A stretch of 64,000 bases of DNA from Flavobacteriales bacterium CG_4_9_14_3_um_filter_40_17 (GCA_002790195.1 PFUR01000012.1:1-64000); one strand, 5' to 3'. Positions 33,644 through 43,321 are shown, numbered from the stretch's first letter. Notes: generated by a model not told the origin, from the letters alone. Numbers and translations are program-made.

Positions 33644-34168
33644 TTAGTGCTTTTCAATCGTTTTTATTTCTACTGCGCCTGTTTTTTTAAGCAATTTTGC
33701 TAATTCTTCTTCATGGGATGAAACAGCAATTTCCAATAAAAAATGGTCATCTGTGGTTCTGATATCAGGATTTTCGGCAGATTTAAACGGCCAAAGTTTG
33801 CTTCTCATATAAAAAGTGATGACCATTAAGTGGGCAGCAAAAAAAACAGTCAACTCAAACATAATCGGCACAAATGCCGGCATATTTGAAATATAACTAA
33901 AACTTGGTTTGCCACCAATGTCTTGTGGCCAATCTTTAATCATGATGTAATTCATCATAACGATGGCAACGGCGAGGCCGATGCATCCATAGATGAAAGA
34001 TGCGATGGCAATCCGGGTAGGCTCGATGCCCATGGCTTTATCCAATCCGTGTACGGGAAATGGTGTATAGGCTTCTTCTATATGGTAGTGTGCGGCGCGA
34101 ATTTCCTTTACGGCTTCCAATAGCACATCGTCGTCGTTGTAGATTGCGTGAATAACTTTATTACTCAT
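33644..34168 (-). CDS. actD: Alternative complex III subunit ActD (DUF3341)
   Basis: The 174-residue protein starts with a small cytoplasmic alpha/beta domain (HAIYNDDDVLLEAVKEIR, EAYTPFPVHGLDKAMG) and has two membrane segments (about 57-77 and 98-120). The motif FPVHGLDxAMG and the following hairpin are diagnostic of DUF3341. It overlaps the actC stop by 8 bp. Its role is structural; it caps the membrane domain. Confidence 0.95.
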   Translation of the reverse strand: MSNKVIHAIYNDDDVLLEAVKEIRAAHYHIEEAYTPFPVHGLDKAMGIEPTRIAIASFIYGCIGLAVAIVMMNYIMIKDWPQDIGGKPSFSYISNMPAFVPIMFELTVFFAAHLMVITFYMRSKLWPFKSAENPDIRTTDDHFLLEIAVSSHEEELAKLLKKTGAVEIKTIEKH

Positions 34169-35555
34169 GATGCGTTTTTTCGTTTAGTTTTTTATATTTC
34201 TCACCCGATGCTTTGAGGATGGTTTTAACCTCTGCTTGTGCAATCACCGGGAAAGTTCTGGCGTATAACAAAAATAAGGTGAAGAAAAACCCGAGTGTCC
34301 CGATAAAAATCCCGACATCCACAAAAGTTGGCGAGAACATCGTCCATGATGAGGGTAGATAATCTCTGTGAAGCGAAGTGACGATAATCACGAAACGCTC
34401 AAACCACATACCGATGTTTACAACGATTGAGATGATAAAAGAGAACATGATGCTGGTACGTAATTTTTTGAACCACATAAACTGTGGTGAAAACACATTG
34501 CAAGTCATCATTGACCAATAAGCCCACCAGTAAGGACCGGTCGCTCTGTTCAAGAATGCATATTGCTCATATTCCACTCCGGAATACCAGGCCATAAACA
34601 GCTCTGTTATGTAAGCAACGCCCACGATGGAGCCGGTAATCATGATGACAATATTCATCAACTCGATGTGCTGAACGGTTATATATTCTTCTAGGTGAGA
34701 CACTTTACGCATGATAATCAACAAAGTATTTACCATTGCAAAACCGGAGAATACCGCACCCGCAACGAAATACGGCGGGAAAATGGTGGTGTGCCAGCCC
34801 GGAATGACAGATGTTGCAAAGTCAAAGGATACAATGGTGTGCACAGAAAGTACAAGTGGTGTAGCCAAACCTGCCAAAACCAAAGAAACTTCCTCAAACC
34901 TTTGCCAATCTTTCGCACGGCCACTCCAACCAAAACTCAAGATGCTGTAAATTCTTTTTTGAAATGGCTTAACGGCACGATCACGTATCATCGCGAAGTC
35001 GGGAAGCAAACCAGTCCACCAGAAAACCAGCGAAACGGAAAGGTAAGTTGAAATTGCAAATACGTCCCAAAGCAACGGGGAGTTAAAGTTTACCCAAAGC
35101 GAACCGAATTGATTCGGGATTGGCAATACCCAATAACCCAACCACGGACGACCCATGTGGATAATGGGGAAAAGCCCGGCTTGAATAACGGAGAAGATGG
35201 TCATTGCCTCTGCGGAACGGTTGATGGCCATTCTCCATTTTTGGCGAAACAACAACAATACCGCCGAAATAAGTGTTCCGGCATGGCCGATACCGACCCA
35301 CCAAACGAAGTTGGTGATGTCCCAAGCCCAACCCACCGTTTTATTCAATCCCCAAGTTCCGATACCGGTAGAAATGGTGTAAATGATGCAGCCCAATCCG
35401 TATAAAAATGCGGTAAGGGCAATGCTAAAAACAATCCACCACTGTTTGTTGGCAGGGCCTTCCACAGGCGCAGCCACATCTACGGAAACATCGTGATAAT
35501 TTTTGTCTCCGAGGACTAATGGTTTTCTTATGGGTGCTTCGTAGTGCGACGACAT
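34161..35555 (-). CDS. actC: Alternative complex III subunit ActC (NrfD-like quinol-binding)
   Basis: The 464-residue protein has ten predicted membrane segments and the NrfD/PsrC plan. Signature parts are TNFVWWVGIGHAGTLISAVL, FPIIHMGRPWLGYWVLP and HTIVSFDFATSVIPGWHTTI. It carries the quinol oxidation site of the complex in homologs. The N-terminal cytoplasmic tail contains PLVLGDKNYHDVS. The gene lies 22 bp after actB and overlaps actD by 8 bp. Confidence 0.96.
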   Translation of the reverse strand: MSSHYEAPIRKPLVLGDKNYHDVSVDVAAPVEGPANKQWWIVFSIALTAFLYGLGCIIYTISTGIGTWGLNKTVGWAWDITNFVWWVGIGHAGTLISAVLLLFRQKWRMAINRSAEAMTIFSVIQAGLFPIIHMGRPWLGYWVLPIPNQFGSLWVNFNSPLLWDVFAISTYLSVSLVFWWTGLLPDFAMIRDRAVKPFQKRIYSILSFGWSGRAKDWQRFEEVSLVLAGLATPLVLSVHTIVSFDFATSVIPGWHTTIFPPYFVAGAVFSGFAMVNTLLIIMRKVSHLEEYITVQHIELMNIVIMITGSIVGVAYITELFMAWYSGVEYEQYAFLNRATGPYWWAYWSMMTCNVFSPQFMWFKKLRTSIMFSFIISIVVNIGMWFERFVIIVTSLHRDYLPSSWTMFSPTFVDVGIFIGTLGFFFTLFLLYARTFPVIAQAEVKTILKASGEKYKKLNEKTHHE

Positions 35556-35577
35556 AGTTTCGATTATGATTTCTTAA

Positions 35578-38500
35578 TTATATTTCTGTTGTATTCCTCA
35601 CTTTGACATGATAGAAAACGTTTGGCTTGGTGCCAACTTCTTCTAACAAGTGATATACCCGATTACTTTCTTTTAATTCAGCAACATGGCTTTCTTTGTC
35701 ATTGATATCACCGAAAGTCAAAGCTCCATTTGAGCAAGCGTTTGAACAAGCTGTCTGGAATTCACCATCTTTTATGACACGGCCATCGCGTTTGGCATCC
35801 AAAATGGTTTTTTGTGTTTTTTGAATACACAAAGAGCATTTTTCCATAACTCCACGTGAACGTACCACTACATCTGGGTTGAGTACCATTTTACCCAAAT
35901 CGTCATTCATGTTATAGTCAAACTCGTCGTTGTTGCTATATAGAAACCAATTGAACCTCCTTACTTTATAAGGACAGTTGTTGGCACAATAACGCGTACC
36001 GACACAACGGTTATAAGCCATTTGGTTTTGGCCTTGTTTCCCGTGTGAAGTAGCTGCGACCGGGCAAACAGTTTCGCAAGGCGCATGGTTACAATGTTGG
36101 CACATCACCGGTTGGAACGCTACTTGCGGATTTTCTGAAGCGGATTCGAGTTCACCAAAGCCCGATTTTGACTCCCAAACCCCGGAGAAATTTTCACGTT
36201 TTTCGTTGTCTTCTTTAAATGTTTCTTCGGATGAATAGTAACGGTCAATTCGCAACCAATGCATGTCGCGGCTTTTTCTGATTTCAGTTTTGCCCACGAC
36301 AGGCACATTGTTCTCTGCTTGACAAGCGATTACACATGCTCCACAACCGGTACAGGCATTCAAATCTATTGACAAATTGAAATGATGACCGATAGATCGG
36401 TCAAATTCCGTCCAAAGGTCAACCGAAGTCGCGGGCACTTCTTGGTGATCTACCGATACCTGGGCTTTTTCATTCCAAACTTCCGGTTTCTCGTTGTTGT
36501 ATTTATCAAGAGTCGTTTCTTTGATGATAGAACCACGGCCCATCAGGGTATTTTGAAGTTGCAAACAAGCAAACTCGTGCTCGCCGGCTACTTTTTCTAT
36601 TGTAACTGATTGTACGTTGTTGAAACCCTGATACAGCGCATAGGCATTGACTCCTACTTGCATTTCTTCTTTCAACCCGCTTTGACGGCCATATCCCAAA
36701 GCCAATCCAACCACGCCTTGTGTTTGTCCGGGTTGAATAATAACGGGAACTTTTGGTAAGGTCTTGCCGTTGACTGTGAGTTTGACATAACTTCCGTTCA
36801 ATCCACCGTTGGCAACATGAAAATTTTCTAAGCCCAATTTTTTGGCATCCGACTTGCAAACAGACAGATAGTTGTCCCATGATACGCGGGTAATCGGGTC
36901 GGGCATTTCTTGTAACCACGGGTTGTTGGCTTGCCTGCCATCTCCCAAAGAAGTTTTGGTGTATAATTTTAATTCCATTCCTTCGATGGAATTTTTGGAT
37001 AGCGAAATTGCACTCGCGTTAAAATCGACCGGCGTTGAAGCGGTTGATTCCTTTTCAGCTTCTTCAGTCGTTTGCGCGACAAATACGCCATCATGCAAAG
37101 CTTGATTCCAAGATTGCCCTTTCAAAATCCCGGTTTTCCAAAAGTCTTTTAAGTAATCGTAGTAGGGAGTTTCGTTTCCACCCCATTGAAGCAAAGCATC
37201 TTGAAAAGTAATTGAACTGAAAAGCGGGTTGATGGTTGGTTGTATAAGCGAAAAATGATTTTTCTTGATTTCTACATCACCCCATGACTCGAGGTAATGC
37301 GACAAGGGCGCAACATATTGAACCAAGGCTGTGGTTTCATCCGGACGGAGTGAAAAGACGACACTATAATCTACTTTTTTGAGTCCGTCGATAAATTCTT
37401 GTGCATTTGGCAAAGAATAAACCGGATTCACATTGTTGATAATTAAAGCCTTAATCGTCCCGGCATTCATGTCTTTTATCAATTGATCTACCTCGGCATT
37501 GTTTCCCTGACGAATCAATTTTGGATTGGCTGCATCAAACGCTTCACTTTGCAAAGCTTGGTTGATGGCCAAAACCAACAGTTGTGCATTTTTATCTTGT
37601 ATGCCTGAGACAACGACGGCTTTGCTTCCGTGCTTTTTGAGTTCGGAGGCAACTTCTTTGACCACTTCATCTGCTTTGGTTTCGGCTGTAGAAACTGCAT
37701 CGTCGGCAATGGCACTGTAAAGTTTGGCCAAAACACGATTCAATTCTGAATAATTTAAAGGTATTCTTTGGTCTGCATTTGAACCGGAAAGTGTCAAATT
37801 TGATTCAAACTGTATGTGTTTGGACATTTTGCCATCCTTTGGAACGCGGGTTAGCGCGTAACCTTTGGCATATCCGCCACCTTGCCAATCTCCCAAAAAA
37901 TCTGCATCGACGGAAACGATATAATCTGCTTTAGAAAAATCGTAATCGGCCAAAGCCCGTTGGTTATAAACAGCTTGAAAAGCATCCAAGGCTGCTGATT
38001 CAGAAACTGCATCATACACAACATGGCGAACATTTATATAAGCTTCTTTAAATGTGTTTATGATTTTGGCAGTAGAGGGGCTGGCTAAAGTTCCTGTCAA
38101 AAGGGCAATTTCACCTGCTTCATCCATCAATTCGCTAAACTTAATTACGGCATCCAAATGGAAATCTTCCCATGCAATCGGCTGGCCGTATTTGGTAGGT
38201 TCTTTAAGCCTGCCGCTATCATACAATGACAATACAGACGCTTGAACCCGTGCATTGGCAGAAATGACAGAACCCGGCGTGGTATTGTTTTCTATTTTTA
38301 TCGGCCTTCCTTCACGGGTTTTTACCAACAAATTGGCAAAGTCATAGCCATCTGCTACAGAGGTTGCGTAGTAATTTGCAGTCCCGGGAGTAATTTGTTC
38401 CGGTTTGACTACATACGGTATCGACTTGACAATAGGCCCTTCGCAGGCAGCCAATGATGCCGCCGCCGTAGTAAATCCAAGGTATTTCAAGAAATCTCTT

Positions 38501-38655
38501 CGTGAGGTTGACGATTGTTCTAAATCCGTTTTATTACCCAGAAAATCTGCCGTAGGAATTTGTTCAACAAATTCGTTTTGCCGCAACTTGGCAACAATCG
38601 GATTGTTTTCGTCTAATTCTTCGACACTTTTCCAATATTTTTTGCTTGAAGCCAT
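35578..38655 (-). CDS. actB: Alternative complex III subunit ActB (molybdopterin-like and iron-sulfur fusion)
   Basis: The 1025-residue protein has a Tat motif set inside (TSRRDFLKYLGFTTAAASLA, about residues 51-70). A long domain related to molybdopterin oxidoreductases (about 75-740) lacks a normal cofactor site. A ferredoxin-like part (about 760-1000) has four cysteine groups: CTGCGACVIACQAENN, CQHCNHAPCETVCPVA, CVGTRYCANNCPYK, and CSLCIQKT with CSNACSNG. In homologs these hold three 4Fe-4S and one 3Fe-4S clusters. It moves electrons from quinol to the ActA hemes. It starts 30 bp after actA. Confidence 0.96.
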   Translation of the reverse strand: MASSKKYWKSVEELDENNPIVAKLRQNEFVEQIPTADFLGNKTDLEQSSTSRRDFLKYLGFTTAAASLAACEGPIVKSIPYVVKPEQITPGTANYYATSVADGYDFANLLVKTREGRPIKIENNTTPGSVISANARVQASVLSLYDSGRLKEPTKYGQPIAWEDFHLDAVIKFSELMDEAGEIALLTGTLASPSTAKIINTFKEAYINVRHVVYDAVSESAALDAFQAVYNQRALADYDFSKADYIVSVDADFLGDWQGGGYAKGYALTRVPKDGKMSKHIQFESNLTLSGSNADQRIPLNYSELNRVLAKLYSAIADDAVSTAETKADEVVKEVASELKKHGSKAVVVSGIQDKNAQLLVLAINQALQSEAFDAANPKLIRQGNNAEVDQLIKDMNAGTIKALIINNVNPVYSLPNAQEFIDGLKKVDYSVVFSLRPDETTALVQYVAPLSHYLESWGDVEIKKNHFSLIQPTINPLFSSITFQDALLQWGGNETPYYDYLKDFWKTGILKGQSWNQALHDGVFVAQTTEEAEKESTASTPVDFNASAISLSKNSIEGMELKLYTKTSLGDGRQANNPWLQEMPDPITRVSWDNYLSVCKSDAKKLGLENFHVANGGLNGSYVKLTVNGKTLPKVPVIIQPGQTQGVVGLALGYGRQSGLKEEMQVGVNAYALYQGFNNVQSVTIEKVAGEHEFACLQLQNTLMGRGSIIKETTLDKYNNEKPEVWNEKAQVSVDHQEVPATSVDLWTEFDRSIGHHFNLSIDLNACTGCGACVIACQAENNVPVVGKTEIRKSRDMHWLRIDRYYSSEETFKEDNEKRENFSGVWESKSGFGELESASENPQVAFQPVMCQHCNHAPCETVCPVAATSHGKQGQNQMAYNRCVGTRYCANNCPYKVRRFNWFLYSNNDEFDYNMNDDLGKMVLNPDVVVRSRGVMEKCSLCIQKTQKTILDAKRDGRVIKDGEFQTACSNACSNGALTFGDINDKESHVAELKESNRVYHLLEEVGTKPNVFYHVKVRNTTEI

Positions 38656-38685
38656 CTTAAAGGAGTATATTAAGCTTAAACTTTA

Positions 38686-39957
38686 CTAATAATGACATTT
38701 TGCACATTCCAATCCACCCATTTCTGCAACAGTTGGTTTTTCTAAACCATATTTTTTGGAAAGTGCTTCGTGGATTTTTTCATAATATAGATTGTTGTCC
38801 ATTTTCACTTCCGTTTGGCGGTGGCAATTGATACACCATCCCATGGTAAGCGGAGAAAACTGACTCATTATTTCCATTTCTTGAACGGGCCCGTGACAGG
38901 TTTGACAAGCTACACCTCCCACTGTAACATGTTGGGCGTGATTAAAATAGACGAAATCGGGAAGGTTGTGAATGCGAACCCACTCAACGGGTTGGGTCTC
39001 ACCTGAATATTGTTGAACCTCAGGATCCCAACCTACAGCTTTGTATAATTTTTGAATTTCTCCGTCATAAAATGCTTTGGAATATTCTGCGGTCGTTTCA
39101 CCTTTGTATTCGGCTATGCTTTTGTGACAATTCATGCAAACGTTGAGAGAAGGTATTCCGGAAGTTTTACTAACCCGAGCTGAAGAGTGGCAATAATTGC
39201 AATCAATCTGATTGGCTCCGGCGTGGATTTTGTGTGAATAATGAATGGGTTGAATCGGTTGGTAGCCTTGATCGACACCCACTTGCATCAAATATCCGTA
39301 AGCAAAATAAGCACTACTCAACAACAGGAAAACAACGGTTACCAATACCAAAAATTGGTTTTCGGCGAAAGCTTTCCAAATAGGTTTTCTGCCGGTTGGC
39401 GTAATTTCTATGCCGTTAGCCTTGGCTATTTTAGATAGAATCTGACGAACCAAAACAAGCATTACAGTCAGAAGCAACAACACTATGACTAAAGCTGCTA
39501 AGACGATTTGATTGATGTTTTGGCTTCCTTCTGCGGGTGCAGCAGTTGTCGAAGCAACCGAAGTATCGACAACTGGTGCAGGAGGTGGTGCTTCTACATA
39601 AGCCAAAATGTTATCGATGTCCGCATCCGATAACAATGGGAACGGAGTCATCGGCACTTTGTTAAATTCTTCAAAAATGGCTTTAGCCTGTGCATCGCCA
39701 CTGTTGATAAGATCCGAACTGTTTCTAATCCACTTTTGCAACCACTCTTTGGTACGTCTCTGCGTGACACCCGCCAACGCGGGCCCTACCAATTTTTGAT
39801 TGACTCTGTGACAAGCCGCACAATTTGAGTTAAAAAGTTGTTTTCCGGCAACCGGATCGCCCTCTTGAGCAGAAGCAATTTGAGAAAAAACTAACGTAAC
39901 CATCAACACTGCCAGCAGCATGTAGAGGAAAGAAGAACGCAAGATCACATTTTTCAT
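38686..39957 (-). CDS. actA: Alternative complex III subunit ActA, six-heme cytochrome (class I domain fused to pentaheme)
   Basis: The 423-residue protein has a signal peptide, a class I cytochrome c domain (about 32-120, first heme CAACH), a Pro/Ala linker, two membrane segments (about 148-170 and 200-222), then a pentaheme domain with CNYCH, CMNCH, CQTCH, CINCH and CAKCH. Six CxxCH motifs are present in total, one more than the pentaheme ActA first described. It is the first gene of the operon, 75 bp downstream of a promoter-like element. It wires the iron-sulfur subunit to the exit cytochrome. Confidence 0.95.
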   Translation of the reverse strand: MKNVILRSSFLYMLLAVLMVTLVFSQIASAQEGDPVAGKQLFNSNCAACHRVNQKLVGPALAGVTQRRTKEWLQKWIRNSSDLINSGDAQAKAIFEEFNKVPMTPFPLLSDADIDNILAYVEAPPPAPVVDTSVASTTAAPAEGSQNINQIVLAALVIVLLLLTVMLVLVRQILSKIAKANGIEITPTGRKPIWKAFAENQFLVLVTVVFLLLSSAYFAYGYLMQVGVDQGYQPIQPIHYSHKIHAGANQIDCNYCHSSARVSKTSGIPSLNVCMNCHKSIAEYKGETTAEYSKAFYDGEIQKLYKAVGWDPEVQQYSGETQPVEWVRIHNLPDFVYFNHAQHVTVGGVACQTCHGPVQEMEIMSQFSPLTMGWCINCHRQTEVKMDNNLYYEKIHEALSKKYGLEKPTVAEMGGLECAKCHY

Positions 39958-40031
39958 AAAAAATGAAATTTCAATATGTTTTAAAAACTTTACGAAACCT
40001 TAGGCTGGCTCGATGTTTGTAATGTTGAGGG

Positions 40032-40062
40032 CAAAAATACTACTTCAACTCGATTTTGAAAA
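40032..40062 (-). promoter_or_regulatory. Promoter of the act-cox operon
   Basis: On the minus strand TTTT (40062-40059), 19 bp and TATTTTTG (40039-40032) fit the Bacteroidota plan TTTG-N19-TAnnTTTG with one mismatch in the -33 part and a perfect -7 box. The actA start codon is 74 bp downstream. Confidence 0.5.
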
Positions 40063-40136
40063 TATTAACTTAAAATAGAAAGGTAATTTGTATCCGTTCT
40101 AAATAGAGTAGCCATATTCAAAAAAAAATTAAATTG

Positions 40137-40144
40137 TAGATTTG
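40137..40144 (+). promoter_or_regulatory. -7 box of the SPOR-like protein gene
   Basis: TAGATTTG is a perfect TAnnTTTG box, 19 bp before the start codon at 40164. No TTTG occurs at the -33 position, where the DNA is an A-tract (40121-40129). Confidence 0.4.
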
Positions 40145-40163
40145 CAAATATAACTATTGAATC

Positions 40164-40562
40164 ATGTTGACAATGCTTTCATTAAAAACTAAAGTGTTAA
40201 TTTTTACGGCTTTTCCCCTCGGTGTTTTTTTTACTTATGCACAGGATACAACTTTGACCGAAAAAGCTGCTACTAAAGAAATAACCCTTGACAAATTAAT
40301 GTCTGAACGGGTAACTTTCAACAAAACTGAAAATATTCCGGGCAGATATACCGTTCAATTGTATTCGGGAAATCTTAAAATTGCCCAAGAGGTGTTGACG
40401 CAATTCACAGAAAAATTCTCTGAAATTTCTGCTGTTATCCGATTTCAAACCCCCAATTACAAAGTTTGGATACCTAACTTGCGAAACAAATTAGATGCGG
40501 AAAAATTGTTTGATTCTGCAAAACCGGACTTTCCAAATATTTTGATGTTTAGAAATAAATAG
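40164..40562 (+). CDS. Secreted SPOR-like domain protein
   Basis: The 132-residue protein has a signal peptide (MLSLKTKVLIFTAFPLGVFF, Met4 being an alternative start). The mature part ends in RYTVQLYSGNLKIAQEVLTQ followed by VIRFQTPNYKVWIPNLRNKL, which follows the SPOR pattern of two strand-helix units where the strand YxVQ-like begins the domain. SPOR domains bind denuded peptidoglycan. It is divergent from the act operon and stands alone before the mannosyltransferase gene. The domain call is moderate. Confidence 0.7.
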   Translation: MLTMLSLKTKVLIFTAFPLGVFFTYAQDTTLTEKAATKEITLDKLMSERVTFNKTENIPGRYTVQLYSGNLKIAQEVLTQFTEKFSEISAVIRFQTPNYKVWIPNLRNKLDAEKLFDSAKPDFPNILMFRNK

Positions 40563-40664
40563 GAATGGTCAAATTGAAATAAACTATTGACAAGCAACTA
40601 ATTCCGGCTCTATAATACCAGAAATTAGAATCAGGATTATCTACTTTGCCTTTTCAAGTAAATG

Positions 40665-40696
40665 TTGCACTACCATTTGTTTTATTCGTATTTTTG
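40665..40696 (+). promoter_or_regulatory. Promoter of the mannosyltransferase-pyrC operon
   Basis: TTG (40665-40667), 21 bp and TATTTTTG (40689-40696) give a perfect -7 box with a plausible -33 element. The start codon chosen for the glycosyltransferase is at 40712, 15 bp beyond. A longer upstream frame would begin before this promoter, which supports the chosen start. Confidence 0.5.
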
Positions 40697-40711
40697 CGCA
40701 AATTATTGGCT

Positions 40712-41440
40712 ATGTCTGAAGCAATTGTCATCATACCTACTTACAACGAACTTGGCAATATTGAAAAGGTTGTAAGAAGCGTTTTAAGCCTTGAAAACAA
40801 TTTTCACATCTTGGTAGTCGATGACAATTCTCCAGATGGCACGGCCGATACTGTCAGAAAGCTTGCTCTTGAATTTCTGGGAAAAATATTTTTAGAAGTC
40901 CGCACCAAAAAATCAGGTTTAGGAACAGCTTATATACACGGTTTCAAATGGTGCTTGAAGCGAGATTATAATTTCATTTTTGAAATGGATGCAGATTTAT
41001 CGCACAATCCGTTCGATTTACCTCGGTTGCTCATGGCTTGCCAAAATGGCGCAGACATGGCCATCGGTTCTCGGTATATTTCGGGCGTAAACGTAGTCAA
41101 CTGGCCTATGAAAAGGGTTTTGTTGTCTTATTTTGCTTCAGTTTACGTGCGATTGATTACGCGAATGAGAATCCAGGACACCACAGCCGGTTTTGTTTGC
41201 TACAAAAGAAAAGTACTCGAAACACTTGATTTAGACAGAATTAAATTTATCGGATATGCTTTTCAGATTGAGATGAAATTCAAAACACATTTGAAAAAAT
41301 TCATCATCGAGGAAGTCCCGGTTATTTTTACCGACCGAAGCAATGGCGTTTCCAAAATGTCAGGCTCTATTTTTAAAGAAGCTATTTTTGGCGTAATCTG
41401 GCTGAAATTGAATAGCCTGATTGGTATTTTAAAAGTTTAA
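40712..41440 (+). CDS. Polyprenol-phosphate mannosyltransferase-like GT2 enzyme
   Basis: The start at 40712 gives 242 residues beginning MSEAIVIIPTYNELGNIEKV. GT2 motifs are VVDDNSPDGTADTV, EMDADLSHNPFDL (the metal-binding DAD) and VPVIFTDRSNGVSKMSG near the C-terminus, all typical of dolichol/polyprenol monophosphomannose synthases without a membrane domain. The product would be a lipid-linked mannose donor used for glycans or protein O-glycosylation. It is the first gene of an operon with pyrC (18 bp) and a DUF4296 lipoprotein. Confidence 0.9.
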   Translation: MSEAIVIIPTYNELGNIEKVVRSVLSLENNFHILVVDDNSPDGTADTVRKLALEFLGKIFLEVRTKKSGLGTAYIHGFKWCLKRDYNFIFEMDADLSHNPFDLPRLLMACQNGADMAIGSRYISGVNVVNWPMKRVLLSYFASVYVRLITRMRIQDTTAGFVCYKRKVLETLDLDRIKFIGYAFQIEMKFKTHLKKFIIEEVPVIFTDRSNGVSKMSGSIFKEAIFGVIWLKLNSLIGILKV

Positions 41441-41458
41441 AACGGAATTTATAAAAAG

Positions 41459-42802
41459 ATGAAGAGAACCTTGATTAAAAATGCCCGAATTGTGAACGAA
41501 GGGACAATCATGGAAGGAGATTTATTGATTGAAGATGCTTTCATTCTGGAGATAGGCCGAGATATCAGTGTAAAAAAACCAAACACACAGGTCATTGATG
41601 CCCAAGGGAAATATTTGATTCCGGGGGCGATTGACGATCAAGTCCACTTTCGCGAACCCGGACTTACACACAAAGCGACCATCGAATCGGAATCACGGGC
41701 GGCAATAGCCGGTGGAATTACTTCGTTTATCGAGATGCCCAACACCATCCCACAAACTACCACATTGAAACACCTGGATGAAAAATTCGAAATCGCTGCC
41801 AAATCATCTTACGCCAACTACTCCTTTATGTTTGGCGGAACAAATGAGAATTTGGAAGCAATCAAAAATTTAAAACCCAATCAGGCAGCGGCTATCAAAC
41901 TTTTTTTGGGGTCTTCTACCGGAAATATGCTGGTTGACAATCCCAATATCTTGGAGCAAATATTTTCAAATGCCAAGCTGTTGATTGCTGTCCATTGCGA
42001 AGATGAGGCAACGATCCGAAAAAACACCGAAAAATACGTCCATCAATACGGAGAGGATATCCCGATAGAATGCCATCCACTCATCCGAAGCGAAGAAGCT
42101 TGTTTTCTTTCTACCTCCATGGCAATTGAATTGGCTAAAAAAACAGATGCCCGGCTACACGTTTTTCATCTCTCAACCGCCAAGGAAGCTAAACTTTTCA
42201 GCAACAAGATACCGTTGGAAAAGAAGAAAATCACAGCGGAAGCCTGTATTCACCACCTTTGGTTTTCTGATGAAGATTACGCAGAAAAAGGAAGCTTGAT
42301 AAAATGGAACCCAGCTGTAAAAAAACCAACCGATCGGGAGGGATTGTGGGAAGCCCTTTTAGACAATCGCATCGATGTGATTGCGACAGATCACGCCCCA
42401 CATACAAGGGATGAAAAAAAACAAAAATACCTCAAATGCCCATCCGGTGGGCCCTTAGTTCAACATGCCTTGCCGGCCATGTTTGAAATGCAGCTACGCG
42501 GAAAACTAACAGTCGAAAAACTGGTCGAAAAAATGTGTCACAATCCGGCAAAATTATTTCAGATAGAAAAACGCGGATTTTTGAAGCCCGGATACTATGC
42601 CGACCTCGTGCTGGTTGACACAACTTCGCCTTGGACTGTCAACAAAGACAATATATTGTATCAATGCGGGTGGTCTCCTTTTGAAGGTTCCAATTTTAAA
42701 TCGAGAATAACACATACATTTGTCAATGGCAAATTGATTTATAAAAATTTCGAATTCAAAGAAATTAAAAATGCCATGCCATTAAGTTTTAATCGAATCT
42801 AA
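41459..42802 (+). CDS. pyrC: Dihydroorotase (class I-like)
   Basis: The 447-residue amidohydrolase catalyses ring closure of carbamoyl aspartate to dihydroorotate in pyrimidine synthesis. Landmarks are the first metal motif DDQVHFREPG, the presumed carbamylated Lys in AAIKLFLGSSTG, metal His in IAVHCEDEA and LHVFHLSTAKEA, and the catalytic Asp in DVIATDHAPHT. The first His of the usual HxH is Gln (Gln-Val-His), which I believe is common in Bacteroidota. It lies in a conserved order: mannosyltransferase, pyrC, DUF4296. Confidence 0.92.
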   Translation: MKRTLIKNARIVNEGTIMEGDLLIEDAFILEIGRDISVKKPNTQVIDAQGKYLIPGAIDDQVHFREPGLTHKATIESESRAAIAGGITSFIEMPNTIPQTTTLKHLDEKFEIAAKSSYANYSFMFGGTNENLEAIKNLKPNQAAAIKLFLGSSTGNMLVDNPNILEQIFSNAKLLIAVHCEDEATIRKNTEKYVHQYGEDIPIECHPLIRSEEACFLSTSMAIELAKKTDARLHVFHLSTAKEAKLFSNKIPLEKKKITAEACIHHLWFSDEDYAEKGSLIKWNPAVKKPTDREGLWEALLDNRIDVIATDHAPHTRDEKKQKYLKCPSGGPLVQHALPAMFEMQLRGKLTVEKLVEKMCHNPAKLFQIEKRGFLKPGYYADLVLVDTTSPWTVNKDNILYQCGWSPFEGSNFKSRITHTFVNGKLIYKNFEFKEIKNAMPLSFNRI

Positions 42803-42811
42803 CTGCAGCGA

Positions 42812-43264
42812 ATGAAATACTTGGTTTTAATATTGCTATTTTCTGCTGTGGTTGCCTGCCAAAGCATCGACGACATTAAAAAACCCAAAAACCTGATTGA
42901 CAAAGAAAAAATGGCAGACATACTGTATGATATTGCACTGTTGAACGCGGGAAGATCATACAGCCCGGTGATGATGCAGGAAAGTGAAATAGACTACAAG
43001 GAATATGTTTTTAAAAAACACGGCATAGACAGTTTGCAGTTTGCTCAAAGCAATGCTTATTACACGGACAACCTCGATAAATACCTCGCAATTTTCACCC
43101 TCGTCGAGGATCGCATCAAAGCAGAAAAAAGAAAATGGTCGGACACGTTGGTTCTGGAAAAAAAGAGGCGGGATTCAATTCAAGAACTGGAAAGAAAAGC
43201 CCGCGACACTGTCAATCGGGCAGAAAGAGTGGTCAAGAAAACATTGCCAAAAACGGGCAATTGA
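42812..43264 (+). CDS. DUF4296 lipoprotein
   Basis: The 150-residue protein has a lipoprotein signal (MKYLVLILLFSAVVACQSID, Cys16). The sequence LIDKEKMADILYDIALLNAG and YVFKKHGIDSLQFAQSNAYY matches the DUF4296 pattern of Bacteroidota. The C-terminal third is a charged coiled coil. It follows pyrC by 9 bp in a conserved cluster. Its role is not known. Confidence 0.88.
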   Translation: MKYLVLILLFSAVVACQSIDDIKKPKNLIDKEKMADILYDIALLNAGRSYSPVMMQESEIDYKEYVFKKHGIDSLQFAQSNAYYTDNLDKYLAIFTLVEDRIKAEKRKWSDTLVLEKKRRDSIQELERKARDTVNRAERVVKKTLPKTGN

Positions 43265-43321
43265 TTAGCCGTCTAAAGGCAACGGGCAAGCAGTCATTTT
43301 TAGAATACGAATACGTGTGAA

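Noticed and set aside
34695-35405. Several overlapping plus-strand frames opposite actC
   Set aside because: Low-complexity translations with no domain; actC on the other strand has a clear NrfD-like sequence throughout.
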